Source: an uncultured Alistipes sp. (GTDB lineage Bacteria > Bacteroidota > Bacteroidia > Bacteroidales > Rikenellaceae). From it: a stretch of DNA of 64,000 nt. The position numbers and the translations under genes were made by a program. Below, in pieces: positions 54,281 through 63,418 of this stretch. The stretch's first letter is position 1. The number at the start of each line of letters is the position of its first letter. Under the pieces are notes generated by a model that worked only from the letters and a program-made list of their open reading frames with translations, was not told where the DNA came from and ran no database searches. The stretch is from the NCBI GenBank assembly GCA_949288735.1, contig CASELE010000002.1, positions 1 through 64,000 of the forward strand, given 5' to 3'.

Positions 54281-55588
54281 TTGGAACCCGACTCTGCCCC
54301 GATACTCTCTGCCGGAGCCTCGCCCGAAGCGGTGGCGCTGATTGCGGCCGCTGCTCTTCTTCTGCTGCCCGCGGCCCTCGTCGCCGGAACCGGGACGGCG
54401 CTCGGCTGTCTGACCCATACCGATCTGCGGTGCCTGCGCCGGGGCGCGTCGCCGCGTCGCCAGTCGGTGCTCGACCTGCACCAGGAGGGCGACGCGCTGC
54501 ATGTCGCTCTTCTGATGGCCGGCGCCGCCGTTGCGCTCTGCGCCGTGCTGCTCGCCGTCGCGGGCGGCCGGATGCTCTTCGGACCGCCGATGCGCGGAGC
54601 GCTCGCCGGCGCGGGGACGTCCGCCGTCGCGCTCCTGCTCGGCGGTGCGATCTCGCGCTCCCTTGCCGCCGCGTCGCCCCTGCGTTTCGCCTGTTTTGCC
54701 GTGCCGGCCGTCGCCCCGCTGCTGCGCCTCTTCCGCCCGCTGGCATGCCGTGCGCTCCGCCGCGGCGAGCTGACGGAGGAGCGGTCGCCGCGGCGCCGCG
54801 AGCTGTCGCTCGACGAACTGGCCGATGCCGTGGACCGCACGCAGACCGCGTCGCACGAGGAGAAGGAGATGCTTTCGGGCATCGTCGGCTTCGCAGGTAC
54901 GGAGGCGGTCGAGGTCATGAAGCCCCGCGTGGATATCACCTTCGTCTCGCTCGCCGACGGCTACGCCCGCGTGAAGGAGACGATCATCCGGTCGGGATTT
55001 TCTCGCATACCGGTCTGCGGCGCCGGGCTCGACGACATCCGCGGCATGCTCTACGTGAAGGACCTACTCCCGCATATCGACCGCGACGACTCGTTCGCCT
55101 GGCAGCGGCTGGCGCGCCGCGCCCATTTCGTGCCTGGCAACCGCAAGATCAGCGACCTGCTCGAGGATTTCCGCAACGAGAAGGTCCACGTGGCCGTCGT
55201 GGTCGACGAGTACGGCTCGACGCTGGGGCTCGTCTCGCTCGAGGATGTCATAGAGGAGATCGTGGGCGAGATTACCGACGAGAGCGACGCGGAGGCACCG
55301 CTCTACGAGCGGCTCGACGACCGTACCTATCTCTTCGACGGCAAGATACATCTCGGCGACTTCGAGCGTGTGCTCGGTCTCGACGAGGAGCTTCTCGCCG
55401 GGGTGCGGGGCGAGGCCGAGACGCTCGGCGGCCTGATGCTCGAACTGCGGGGCGGCTTCCCGGCGGCGGGCGAACGCTTCGGTGCGCACGGCCTGCGCTT
55501 CACGGTGGAGCGGCTCGACGGCCGTCGTGTCGCCCGCGTGAGGGTCGAGCTGACCGAACAGGACGAGAAGAAGCACGATGGCGATTAG
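54281..55588 (+). CDS. gldE: GldE-like CBS-domain membrane protein
   Basis: A 435-residue protein of the CorC/HlyC-type family (DUF21 membrane part, CBS pair, CorC transporter-associated domain). Hydrophobic segments at about 15-40, 75-95 and 105-160; CBS domains about 205-325 (VMKPRVDITFVSLADGY, VVDEYGSTLGLVSLEDVIEE); C-terminal domain about 340-425. In Bacteroidetes this architecture is annotated GldE, found in gliding and non-gliding species. A role in ion handling is equally possible. The start is TTG at 54281, needed to include the first helix. Confidence 0.85.
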   Translation: MEPDSAPILSAGASPEAVALIAAAALLLLPAALVAGTGTALGCLTHTDLRCLRRGASPRRQSVLDLHQEGDALHVALLMAGAAVALCAVLLAVAGGRMLFGPPMRGALAGAGTSAVALLLGGAISRSLAAASPLRFACFAVPAVAPLLRLFRPLACRALRRGELTEERSPRRRELSLDELADAVDRTQTASHEEKEMLSGIVGFAGTEAVEVMKPRVDITFVSLADGYARVKETIIRSGFSRIPVCGAGLDDIRGMLYVKDLLPHIDRDDSFAWQRLARRAHFVPGNRKISDLLEDFRNEKVHVAVVVDEYGSTLGLVSLEDVIEEIVGEITDESDAEAPLYERLDDRTYLFDGKIHLGDFERVLGLDEELLAGVRGEAETLGGLMLELRGGFPAAGERFGAHGLRFTVERLDGRRVARVRVELTEQDEKKHDGD

Positions 55589-56147
55589 AAGAGCCCTTTT
55601 TGTGGAGCCCGTACCTGCCGAGGAGGTGCTCCGCCGCTTCGCGACCGGAGAGGAGCTCCGACGTGCGGAGCGTTTCGCCCCGGCGCGCCGGAGCGAGTAC
55701 CTCGGCTGGCGGGCGCTGCTGCGCCGCGAACTCGGAGCCGTGGAGGTGGAGTATACCGCCGCGGGTGCTCCGCGCGTGGCGGGGTGTCCGGAGATCTTTC
55801 TCGGCGTGTCGCACGGAGCCGGTCGTGTGGCGCTCTGCCTCTCCGACGCCCCCTGCGCCGTGGATGTCGAGCGGCTCGACCGGCCCTATGCCCGCATCGC
55901 CGAGCGCTATCTGACTCCGGGCGAACGGGCGCTCTGCGGAGACGAACCCCTGCGGCTCGCCGCCGCCTGGTGCGCCAAGGAGACGCTCTGGAAGCTCCAC
56001 GGCGCCGGCGGCCTCGACCTGCTGCGCGACCTGCGGGTCACCGCTCTTTCCGACGATGCGGTGTACGGGCGTATCCGCGGTGGTGCCGGGCTCCTCCGTC
56101 TCGCCCTCCGGCGGCTGGAGGATGCCGTCGTCGTCTGGTATCTCTGA
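55578..56147 (+). CDS. 4'-phosphopantetheinyl transferase
   Basis: A 189-residue Sfp-type transferase that moves phosphopantetheine from CoA onto a Ser of carrier proteins. The magnesium site AVDVERLDRPY (Asp96, Glu98) and WCAKETLWK (Lys134, Glu135, Lys139) are clear. It overlaps the gldE end by 11 bases. Its target carrier protein is not in view. It is the last gene before a strong terminator. Confidence 0.93.
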   Translation: MAIRRALFVEPVPAEEVLRRFATGEELRRAERFAPARRSEYLGWRALLRRELGAVEVEYTAAGAPRVAGCPEIFLGVSHGAGRVALCLSDAPCAVDVERLDRPYARIAERYLTPGERALCGDEPLRLAAAWCAKETLWKLHGAGGLDLLRDLRVTALSDDAVYGRIRGGAGLLRLALRRLEDAVVVWYL

Positions 56148-56172
56148 CCGCTTCCCCCTTCCCCGCCACGCG

Positions 56173-56203
56173 AAAGGGGCGCCCCGACGGGGCGCCCCTT
56201 TTT
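56173..56203. terminator. Bidirectional terminator between PPTase and C1 peptidase genes
   Basis: A perfect 13-pair stem (56173-56185 with 56189-56201), 3-base loop, followed by TT on the plus strand, between convergent genes. Confidence 0.85.
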
Positions 56204-56227
56204 GCATGCGGACCTCCTGCTTTCGAA

Positions 56228-57442
56228 TCAGAGGCCGAGCTTTTTGCGGATCTCCTTCGGCATGGCGTTCTTGTTCACCATGACGGTAAGGGTCTTATAC
56301 TCCACGAACGGACGCGAGAAGTACCAGAAGCCCTCGTAGGGGGGAACCGTATCCCACGAGTTCTGCACCTTGTAGTACTCGTTGCCGAGCTGGTCGGTCG
56401 CGATGCCGATCAGCACCATGCCGTGGTCGTCGGTGGTCTCGTAGTTGTCGAAGGCTTCCTGACGCATCTGCTGCGTAATCTTCTTCTCCGGTACGGGACC
56501 GTCGAATTTGTAGAGCGCCGCCTGCTTCTCGGCCTCGGTCAGGCCGCCCCAGCGGGCCGACTCGGTGCCGCCCATGTGGTCGATGTTCTCTTCGGGGACG
56601 ATGCCGAGGCCCTTCGTACGGCTGAAGCCGCGCTCGCTCACGTCGGTGCTCCAGGCTACGGGGTAGTCGTTCTCCAGAGCGTAGTCGACCGTCTGCATCA
56701 GCTCCTCGATGGGGAGGTTGTAGACCGTGTCCCACGACCAGTTGTCGGGAACCTCGAGGATGAACTGCGTGTAGAAGGGGTGGTGCGTGAAGGAGGAGAG
56801 CTCCACGTAGTTGTCCATGTCGAGCGGCAGCGTGGCGGCGAAGCTCTTCGGCGTATACTCTTTGCCCTCGTAGACGAAAGTCTCGGGCAGCGGGCCGAAG
56901 TAGGCGTCGAGGATGGCGTTGAAGCCGCGCTTCCAGGCGGTCGAGAGGGGAGCCCCCTTCTGGGCGTTGGCCGCGATCACGGCGTCGAGGTAGCCCTTCG
57001 TGACGGTCGAGAATTCGCGGAAGTCGGGCTTGTCGGTACCGTACTCAAGTCCCGGGTAGGCCTCGAAGGGGACGATGCCGTAGCGCTTGATCGTCTCGGT
57101 GACGTCGTGCAGGGCACCGCCCTCGCCGAAGTTCAGGCAGCCGTGCAGACGGATGTATTTCTCGGCCTTCTCCATGTAGGAGTGGCGGGCAATCCACATC
57201 TCGGAGAGGTGTACCGGAGCGCCGCCGGCACGCAGGATCTCGCTCTCGAGGTACGAGAGGGTCGAGAACGACCAGCAGGTACCGCTGCGGTGCTGGTTCT
57301 TGACGGGTGTCGTGGCCACTACCTTGTGGTCGGTGAACCGGTAGCCTTCGGCCTGTCGGTCGTCGGTCTGCGCTGCGGGGCTCTGGGCCGAGGCCGCGAA
57401 GGCCACGCAGAGGGCGGAGAGGAGCGTGAACGCTTTTTTCAT
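56228..57442 (-). CDS. C1-family aminopeptidase C-like peptidase
   Basis: A 404-residue papain-like cysteine peptidase of the bleomycin hydrolase/aminopeptidase C (C1B) group, exported by a signal peptide (residues 1-19, AASAQ). The active site shows Gln50 and Cys56 in KNQHRSGTCWSFS, the His in DDHGMVLIG, and the Asn in VQNSWDT. It is the last gene of the glycogen-synthase-like to topA run, 48 bases after topA. Base composition is slightly less GC-rich than topA. Confidence 0.93.
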   Translation of the reverse strand: MKKAFTLLSALCVAFAASAQSPAAQTDDRQAEGYRFTDHKVVATTPVKNQHRSGTCWSFSTLSYLESEILRAGGAPVHLSEMWIARHSYMEKAEKYIRLHGCLNFGEGGALHDVTETIKRYGIVPFEAYPGLEYGTDKPDFREFSTVTKGYLDAVIAANAQKGAPLSTAWKRGFNAILDAYFGPLPETFVYEGKEYTPKSFAATLPLDMDNYVELSSFTHHPFYTQFILEVPDNWSWDTVYNLPIEELMQTVDYALENDYPVAWSTDVSERGFSRTKGLGIVPEENIDHMGGTESARWGGLTEAEKQAALYKFDGPVPEKKITQQMRQEAFDNYETTDDHGMVLIGIATDQLGNEYYKVQNSWDTVPPYEGFWYFSRPFVEYKTLTVMVNKNAMPKEIRKKLGL

Positions 57443-57489
57443 GGGTCTGTTTGGTTTTTATGGGTTTTGGTATTCGCTTGCTGTTCGGG

Positions 57490-59787
57490 TTATTTCTTCG
57501 ATGAGGCGACGATGCGGCGGCACTCCTCGAGGGTCAGCTCCTCGGGTTTCGAACCCTTGGGCAGCCGGTAGTTCTTTCCCTTGAAAACGATGTAGGGGCC
57601 GTAGCGGCCGTTGCGGATGATGAGGTCGGGTTCCTCGTCGAAGGTGCGCAGCGGCGTGTGGGCGGCGGCAGCGGCGGCGCGGTGCTCGTGCACCAGCTCC
57701 ACGGCCCGCTCGTAGGTGAGCGTGTAGGGGTCGTCGTGACGGGCGAGCGAGGCGAACGACTTGCCGTAGCGTACGTAGGCGCCGTAGCGGCCGAGTCCCA
57801 CCACGAGCTCCTCGCCGTCGAGTTCGCCCAGTCTGCGGGGCAGCGTGAAGAGCGTGAGCGCCTCGTCGAGCGTGATCGACTCGATGAGCTGTCCCTTGCG
57901 CAGCGAGGCGTAACGGGGCTTCTCGCCCTCCGGGGCCTCGATCTCGACCATCGGACCGTAGCGGCCGATGCGGGCCTTCACGATGCGCCCCGTCGCAGGG
58001 TCGGTGCCGAGGATGCGCGCCTGCGCCTTGCGGTCGGTCTGGGTGTCGATGGCCTTGTCCACCATCTCGTGGAAGGGGGCGTAGAAGGAGGAGATCATCG
58101 ATTCCCATGTGATCTCGCCCCGCGCGATGCGGTCGAACTCCTTCTCGACGTTGGCCGTGAAGTTGTAGTCGATGATGGGCTTGAACTGCGCCTCGAGGAA
58201 GTCGTTCACCAGCATGCCGATGTCGGTGGGCTGAAGCCGGTTCTTCTCGCGGCCGAAGCTCTCGGTGAGCTCTCCGCGCGTGATGCGGTCCCCCTCGAGT
58301 ACGAACTGCCGACAGATGCGCTTCTCCCCGTCGCGGTTCTGCTTGACCACGTAGCCGCGGTGGATGATCGTGGTGATGGTCGGGGCGTAGGTCGAGGGGC
58401 GGCCGATACCCAGCTCCTCGAGCCGCTTGACGAGCGACGCCTCGTTGTAGCGCGCCGGGGCCTGCGTGAAGCGCTCTGTGGCCGTAATCGCCCCCGCCTC
58501 GAGCCTGTCGCCCGCCTGCAGTTTGGGCAGCCGGCCCTCGGTCCCGGATTCGGCCGCGTTGTCGTCGTCGGTCGATTCGGAGTAGAGCCGCAGGAATCCG
58601 TCGAAGCAGATTACCTCGCCCGTGGCGACGAACTGCAGCGGCGAGGCGTCCGATTCGATGACCACGGTCGTGCGGTCGATCTCGGCCGGCACCATCTGCG
58701 AGGCGACCGTGCGCTTCCAGATGAGGTCGTAGAGACGCTTCTCGGCGGGCGTGCCGTCTATCGTCTGCCGTTCGATGTAGGAGGGGCGGATGGCCTCGTG
58801 GGCCTCCTGCGCCCCCTTGGTCTTGGTCTTGTAGTTGAAAGGCCGTGCATACTCCGCACCGAAGAGGCGCGTCACCTCCTCCTTGCACTGGGCCAGAGCC
58901 TGCTGCGAGAGATTCACCGAGTCGGTACGCATGTAGGTGATCAGACCCTGCTCGTAGAGGTGCTGTGCCACCGACATCGTCTGCGAGACCGACATGCCGA
59001 GCTTGCGGCCCGCCTCCTGCTGGAGCGTGGAGGTGGTGAAGGGGGGCGCCGGATGGCGCTGCGCGGGCTTCTCCTCGGACTTGGCCACGGTAAAGGCGGC
59101 GCCGCGGCACCCTTCGAGGAAGGATTCGGCCTCGTCGGCCGTCGCGAAGCGTGTCGGGAGCTCGGCGCGGAAGGAGATGCCCTCCTCACCGGCGCGGAAC
59201 TGCCCCACAACGCGGAAGTAGGGGGCCGAGCGGAAGGCGATGATCTCGCGCTCGCGCTCCACGAGCAGCCGCACGGCGACGCTCTGCACGCGGCCGGCCG
59301 AGAGCGATGGACGCACCTTCTTCCACAGCACGGGCGAGAGCTCGAAACCGACCAGACGGTCGAGGATGCGGCGCGCCTGCTGTGCGTTCACGAGGTTCAT
59401 GTCCACCGTGCGCGGATGCTCGATGGCCTCGAGTATGGCACGCTTGGTGATTTCGTGGAAGACGATGCGGCGGGTCTGGTCCACGGGCAGCCCCAGTACC
59501 TCGGTCAGGTGCCAGGCGATGGCCTCTCCCTCGCGGTCTTCATCGGAGGCGAGCCATACGGTCCTGGCCTGACGGGCCAGCCGGGCCAGCTCCTCGACCA
59601 CCTTCTTCTTGTCGGCCGGAATCTCGTAGACGGGGCTGAAGCCTTCGTCGATACGGATGCCGAGATCCTTTTTCGACAGGTCGCGGATGTGGCCGAAGCT
59701 CGACTTCACCGTATAATCCTTGCCGAGAAACCGCTCGATGGTCTTGGCCTTGGCGGGGGACTCGACGATTACTAAATTTTCCTGCAT
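57490..59787 (-). CDS. topA: DNA topoisomerase I
   Basis: A 765-residue type IA topoisomerase relaxing negative supercoils. Toprim domain with VIVESPAKAKTIERFLG and SDEDREGEAIAWHL; active-site Tyr285 in GLITYMRTDS; IGRPSTYAPTI in domain IV. The C-terminus has RYGPMVEI, RYGAYVRYG and RYGPYIVFKG repeats in place of cysteine zinc fingers, as in many Bacteroidetes. It starts 50 bases after the DUF4270 stop. Confidence 0.97.
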   Translation of the reverse strand: MQENLVIVESPAKAKTIERFLGKDYTVKSSFGHIRDLSKKDLGIRIDEGFSPVYEIPADKKKVVEELARLARQARTVWLASDEDREGEAIAWHLTEVLGLPVDQTRRIVFHEITKRAILEAIEHPRTVDMNLVNAQQARRILDRLVGFELSPVLWKKVRPSLSAGRVQSVAVRLLVEREREIIAFRSAPYFRVVGQFRAGEEGISFRAELPTRFATADEAESFLEGCRGAAFTVAKSEEKPAQRHPAPPFTTSTLQQEAGRKLGMSVSQTMSVAQHLYEQGLITYMRTDSVNLSQQALAQCKEEVTRLFGAEYARPFNYKTKTKGAQEAHEAIRPSYIERQTIDGTPAEKRLYDLIWKRTVASQMVPAEIDRTTVVIESDASPLQFVATGEVICFDGFLRLYSESTDDDNAAESGTEGRLPKLQAGDRLEAGAITATERFTQAPARYNEASLVKRLEELGIGRPSTYAPTITTIIHRGYVVKQNRDGEKRICRQFVLEGDRITRGELTESFGREKNRLQPTDIGMLVNDFLEAQFKPIIDYNFTANVEKEFDRIARGEITWESMISSFYAPFHEMVDKAIDTQTDRKAQARILGTDPATGRIVKARIGRYGPMVEIEAPEGEKPRYASLRKGQLIESITLDEALTLFTLPRRLGELDGEELVVGLGRYGAYVRYGKSFASLARHDDPYTLTYERAVELVHEHRAAAAAAHTPLRTFDEEPDLIIRNGRYGPYIVFKGKNYRLPKGSKPEELTLEECRRIVASSKK

Positions 59788-59837
59788 GTCTGTGGCTCTC
59801 TTCGTCTCTCTCGGTCCGGGACCCGGACCGCATCGGG

Positions 59838-61421
59838 TCATCGGATCAACGTATAGGTGAGGTCTATCTTCAGCGGGGCCGTATTGCCGTCGCCCTCCAT
59901 GCCCTGCACGACCGTGAAGCCGTCGGTGTAGAGCGAGTAGGCATCGGGCCCGAGGTATATCGTACGGTGTTCGACGAGGCCGAGGTCCACGGCGGCGCTC
60001 TCCGCGCTCCGAGCCTCCTTCGCCTCGATGTAGCTGTTCCACAGCTCCTGAAGATAGCTCGAGATGTCGAGCTCGTAGCATCCCTTGCTGCGGTTGATGT
60101 AGCCGCCGTAGGTCAGTTCGTAATCCTCGGTGCTGTGTTCGGTGTAGTAGTCGTAGTCGGTGATTCCGGTGATGCGCTTGTAGTCCGTGTAGGAGCCCAG
60201 GCGCGAAAGCGACGCCTCCATGAGCGGCGTCGCGACCGTCGGGTCGAGCAGCGTCCAGTCGTAGTCCGCGCCGCGGAAGTAGAGCGTGAGCAGGGCGCGG
60301 TTCACGGCCAGCGTCGTGTAGTTCTCCCCCTCTTCGGCATTGACCCGTGCGATCTCGGCCTCTATGGCGTCGAAGAAGGGCTGCGCGAAGGTGAGTTCCG
60401 AGAGTACGCCTCCGAGTCCCGAGACGATGATCCGGCTGCTTGTCGGGCGGTCGGCGGCCGTCTCGTCGGCCGTTGCGGCGTCGACGAGCGAGGCCGTGTA
60501 GTCGTGGCGCACGCTGTTGACCGAGAGATTCCCGCTCAGCGAGGTCCCCGATTCGGTCGAGGAGAAGTAGTAGGTGGCGCCCACCGTGTCGCGAATGAGC
60601 GTGGGGTCGGACTCCACGCGGTTGCGGGCGTAGATCGTGAAGCCCGACGAGGCGAGGTCCGCTCCGAAGACCGAGCCCCGGTCGCCTGCGGCGACCGGCT
60701 CGGCCGGTACGATGCAGAGCCCCTTGAAGACCTTGCGGAAGGCATCGGCGTCCGAATAGACCGAATAGTCCACGCCCGCCTGTACGGGTTTCGTGCCGTC
60801 GGAGATCATCAGCCGGTAGGCGAAGGCGCGTCCCGCGTCGGTCGGCTCCAGCCGGACCGAGACGTAGCTCGAACTCCTTACCTGTCCCTGCGGGAAGGTG
60901 AAGCTGAAGAGGGGTTCGCTGCCGATGTATGGCGCGGGGTCGAAGTCGAGGTAGAAGACCGAGTCGGCATTGCCGGCGATGAAGCTGTCGTCGGTGACCT
61001 CGTAGACGAGAAAGCGCTGCGGCGTGATCGTGTCGCGTCCGTAGCTTTTCACGGCCAGGTGGATCTGTGCCGAGTCGAAGATGGGGCGGTAGCCGAAGTA
61101 GCCATCGTCGACCAGATAGCCGCTCAGGTATTGGCTGAGGAATCCGCTCTCGACGAGCCCCGTCGTGTCGTTGCGCGACGAGCCGAAATAGCCGTAGCCC
61201 ACATTGCTGCCGCGTACCGAATCGGTGCGGTAGAGACGTGTCTCGAAGAGCCCGCGCCCGCCGAGCCGTACCATTCCCGTGCGCATCCCCTCGTCGTCGG
61301 GGCGGAGCGCCGCGCCGAGCGTGTCGTCGGAGGTGGTGCAGCCGCCGAAGGTGGCGCCTGCGGCGAGAAGGAGCACCGCGAGCGCGCGGACGATGCGGCA
61401 AAGGCTATTGCAGTGCGTCAT
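59838..61421 (-). CDS. DUF4270 lipoprotein
   Basis: A 527-residue lipoprotein: after a signal peptide the lipobox AGATFGGC puts the lipid Cys at about residue 28. The body is beta-rich (FFDSAQIHLAVKSYGRD-like, SGNLSVNSVRHDYTASL) and fits the Bacteroidetes DUF4270 family, of unknown function. The start overlaps the glycogen-synthase-like gene by 17 bases, a pairing recalled as common in Bacteroidetes. Confidence 0.85.
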   Translation of the reverse strand: MTHCNSLCRIVRALAVLLLAAGATFGGCTTSDDTLGAALRPDDEGMRTGMVRLGGRGLFETRLYRTDSVRGSNVGYGYFGSSRNDTTGLVESGFLSQYLSGYLVDDGYFGYRPIFDSAQIHLAVKSYGRDTITPQRFLVYEVTDDSFIAGNADSVFYLDFDPAPYIGSEPLFSFTFPQGQVRSSSYVSVRLEPTDAGRAFAYRLMISDGTKPVQAGVDYSVYSDADAFRKVFKGLCIVPAEPVAAGDRGSVFGADLASSGFTIYARNRVESDPTLIRDTVGATYYFSSTESGTSLSGNLSVNSVRHDYTASLVDAATADETAADRPTSSRIIVSGLGGVLSELTFAQPFFDAIEAEIARVNAEEGENYTTLAVNRALLTLYFRGADYDWTLLDPTVATPLMEASLSRLGSYTDYKRITGITDYDYYTEHSTEDYELTYGGYINRSKGCYELDISSYLQELWNSYIEAKEARSAESAAVDLGLVEHRTIYLGPDAYSLYTDGFTVVQGMEGDGNTAPLKIDLTYTLIR

Positions 61422-62214
61422 AGAAGTGATCGTAGGTTGCGAAGAGATCCTCCGCCTCGGGCGACCGGTACTCCAGAAGGGGCTTTCCGCTGCCGCGCGC
61501 CATATCCAGCACGGCGGGGTCGACCCCCTCCGAGGCGATGATCACGCCGTCGGCATACTGCATAACGAAGCGGCAGAGATTTTCGTATGAAGGACGGGCG
61601 AGCAGTTCCAGATTTTCGTCGTCCATCCCCTCGTGGGCGATCTTCGTGCGGAAGGCGCCGTCGAGCTCGCCCTCGAAGCCGTCGCCGTAGAGCGAGACGA
61701 CGATCTTCGTGTCGCGGAAGATGGGGTCGTCGGCGAAGACCCGCTTCAGATAGACGGGCATCACGGCCGTGAACCAGCCGTGGCAGTGGACCACGGTCGG
61801 GGCCCAGCGCAGCTTCTTGACGGTCTCGAGCACGCCCCGCGCGAAGAAGATGGCCCGCTCGTCGTTGTCGGGAAACCACCTTCCGTCGGCGTCGCGCAGC
61901 ACTGCCTTGCGGGCGAAGTAGTCGTCGTTGTCGATGAAGTAGATCTGCACGCGCGCCGACGGTATCGAGGCCACCTTGATGATGAGCTGGTGGTCGTTGT
62001 CGTCGATGATCAGATTCATCCCCGAGAGGCGGATTACCTCGTGGAGCTGATGACGCCGTTCGTTGATACAGCCGTAGCGCGGCATGAAGGTGCGGATCTC
62101 GTTGCCCCGTTCCTGCATGGCCTGCGTGAGCCTGCGGCAGAGCAGCGAGCACTCCGTATCGGGGAGATAGGGAGCGATCTCCTGACAGACGTACAGTATC
62201 CTGCTTGATGCCAT
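61405..62214 (-). CDS. Glycogen/starch synthase-like protein (GT5 N-terminal domain only)
   Basis: A 269-residue protein matching only the N-terminal half of GT5 glycogen synthases: ILYVCQEIAPYLPDTECSLLCR, RTFMPRYGCINERRHQLHEVIRL-like region, PTVVHCHGWFTAVMPVYLK. The KxGGL ADP-glucose loop is replaced (PYLPDTECS) and no C-terminal GT-B domain follows, so ordinary glycogen synthesis is doubtful. A regulatory or binding role is possible. Single-domain versions linked to a DUF4270 gene are recalled from other Bacteroidetes. Confidence 0.82.
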   Translation of the reverse strand: MASSRILYVCQEIAPYLPDTECSLLCRRLTQAMQERGNEIRTFMPRYGCINERRHQLHEVIRLSGMNLIIDDNDHQLIIKVASIPSARVQIYFIDNDDYFARKAVLRDADGRWFPDNDERAIFFARGVLETVKKLRWAPTVVHCHGWFTAVMPVYLKRVFADDPIFRDTKIVVSLYGDGFEGELDGAFRTKIAHEGMDDENLELLARPSYENLCRFVMQYADGVIIASEGVDPAVLDMARGSGKPLLEYRSPEAEDLFATYDHFYDALQ

Positions 62215-62233
62215 CGAGTGTGTGTTTATTGGG

Positions 62234-62241
62234 CAAAGATA
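62234..62241 (-). promoter_or_regulatory. -7 box of the glycogen-synthase-like to C1 peptidase run
   Basis: TATCTTTG on the minus strand, 20 bases before the first gene, in an AT-rich gap. Confidence 0.62.
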
Positions 62242-62305
62242 CGAAAAAAACCGTATTTTCCGGCATTTCCGCCCTCCGTCCGCGTTGCGCGGCGCACGGG
62301 GCGGG

Positions 62306-63355
62306 TCAGAGAATCAGCATCGCGTCGCCGTAGGTCCCGAAGCGGTACCCCTCCTCGCGGGCCACGCGGTAGGCCTCCATGATGCGGTCGTAGCCTCCGA
62401 AGGCGGCCGTCATCATCAGCTGCGTGGAGTAGGGAAGGTGGAAGTTGGTCACCATGGCGTCGGCCACCGAGAACTCGTAGGGCGAGAAGATGAACTTGTT
62501 GGTCCACCCCTCCGCCGCCTTGATGTGGCCGTGGGTCGAGACGGCCGTTTCGAGCGTCCGCATCACGGTCGTGCCGATCGCCGCGATGCGGTGCCCCTCC
62601 TCCTTGGCCCGATTGACGGTGGCGGCCGCCTCGTCGGTCACGAAGAACTGCTCCGAGTCCATCTTGTGCTTCGAGAGATCCTCGACGTCGACCGTGCGGA
62701 AGTTGCCTAGCCCCACGTGCAGGGTGATGAAGGCGCTCTCCACCCCCTTGATCTCCATGCGCTTCATCAGGTGCTTCGAGAAATGCATGCCGGCCGTCGG
62801 GGCGGCCACGGCCCCTTCGTGGCGGGCGAAGATGGTCTGGTAGCGCTCGGCGTCCTCGGGTTCGACCTTGTCGCGCACCCACTTCGGCAGCGGCGTCTCG
62901 CCCAGCCGGAAAAGGGTCTCCTTGAACTCCTCGTAGGAGCCGTCGAAGAGGAAGCGCAGCGTGCGGCCGCGCGAGGTGGTGTTGTCGATCACCTCGGCGA
63001 CGAGCAGGTCGTCGTCACCGAAGTAGAGTTTGTTGCCGATGCGGATCTTGCGGGCGGGGTCGACCAGCACGTCCCACAGCCGCAGCTCGCGGTTCAGTTC
63101 GCGCAGCAGGAAGATCTCGATTTCGGCCCCCGTCTTCTCCTTGTTGCCGTAGAGGCGGGCCGGGAAGACCTTCGTGTCGTTGAAGACGAAGACGTCGCGC
63201 TCGTCGAAGTAGTCGAGAATATCCTTGAATATTCGGTGTTCGATGGTGCCCTTCGCCCGATTGACGACCATCAGGCGCGATTCGTCGCGGTTCGGGGCGG
63301 GGTATTTGGCCAGCAGCTCGGGGCTGAATTCGTATCCGTACTGGGAGAGTTTCAT
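62306..63355 (-). CDS. queA: S-adenosylmethionine:tRNA ribosyltransferase-isomerase
   Basis: A 349-residue enzyme turning preQ1 in tRNA into epoxyqueuosine with SAM as ribosyl donor; works after Tgt (5202). [41 protein letters not shown], and [19 protein letters not shown] are clear family motifs. Length is normal. It follows truB by 63 bases. Confidence 0.97.
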   Translation of the reverse strand: MKLSQYGYEFSPELLAKYPAPNRDESRLMVVNRAKGTIEHRIFKDILDYFDERDVFVFNDTKVFPARLYGNKEKTGAEIEIFLLRELNRELRLWDVLVDPARKIRIGNKLYFGDDDLLVAEVIDNTTSRGRTLRFLFDGSYEEFKETLFRLGETPLPKWVRDKVEPEDAERYQTIFARHEGAVAAPTAGMHFSKHLMKRMEIKGVESAFITLHVGLGNFRTVDVEDLSKHKMDSEQFFVTDEAAATVNRAKEEGHRIAAIGTTVMRTLETAVSTHGHIKAAEGWTNKFIFSPYEFSVADAMVTNFHLPYSTQLMMTAAFGGYDRIMEAYRVAREEGYRFGTYGDAMLIL

Positions 63356-63418
63356 GGATGTAGACGGTCGATTGTGTTCCGGCGGGGGAACGATACCGGA
63401 AGCAATACGTGAAAAAGA

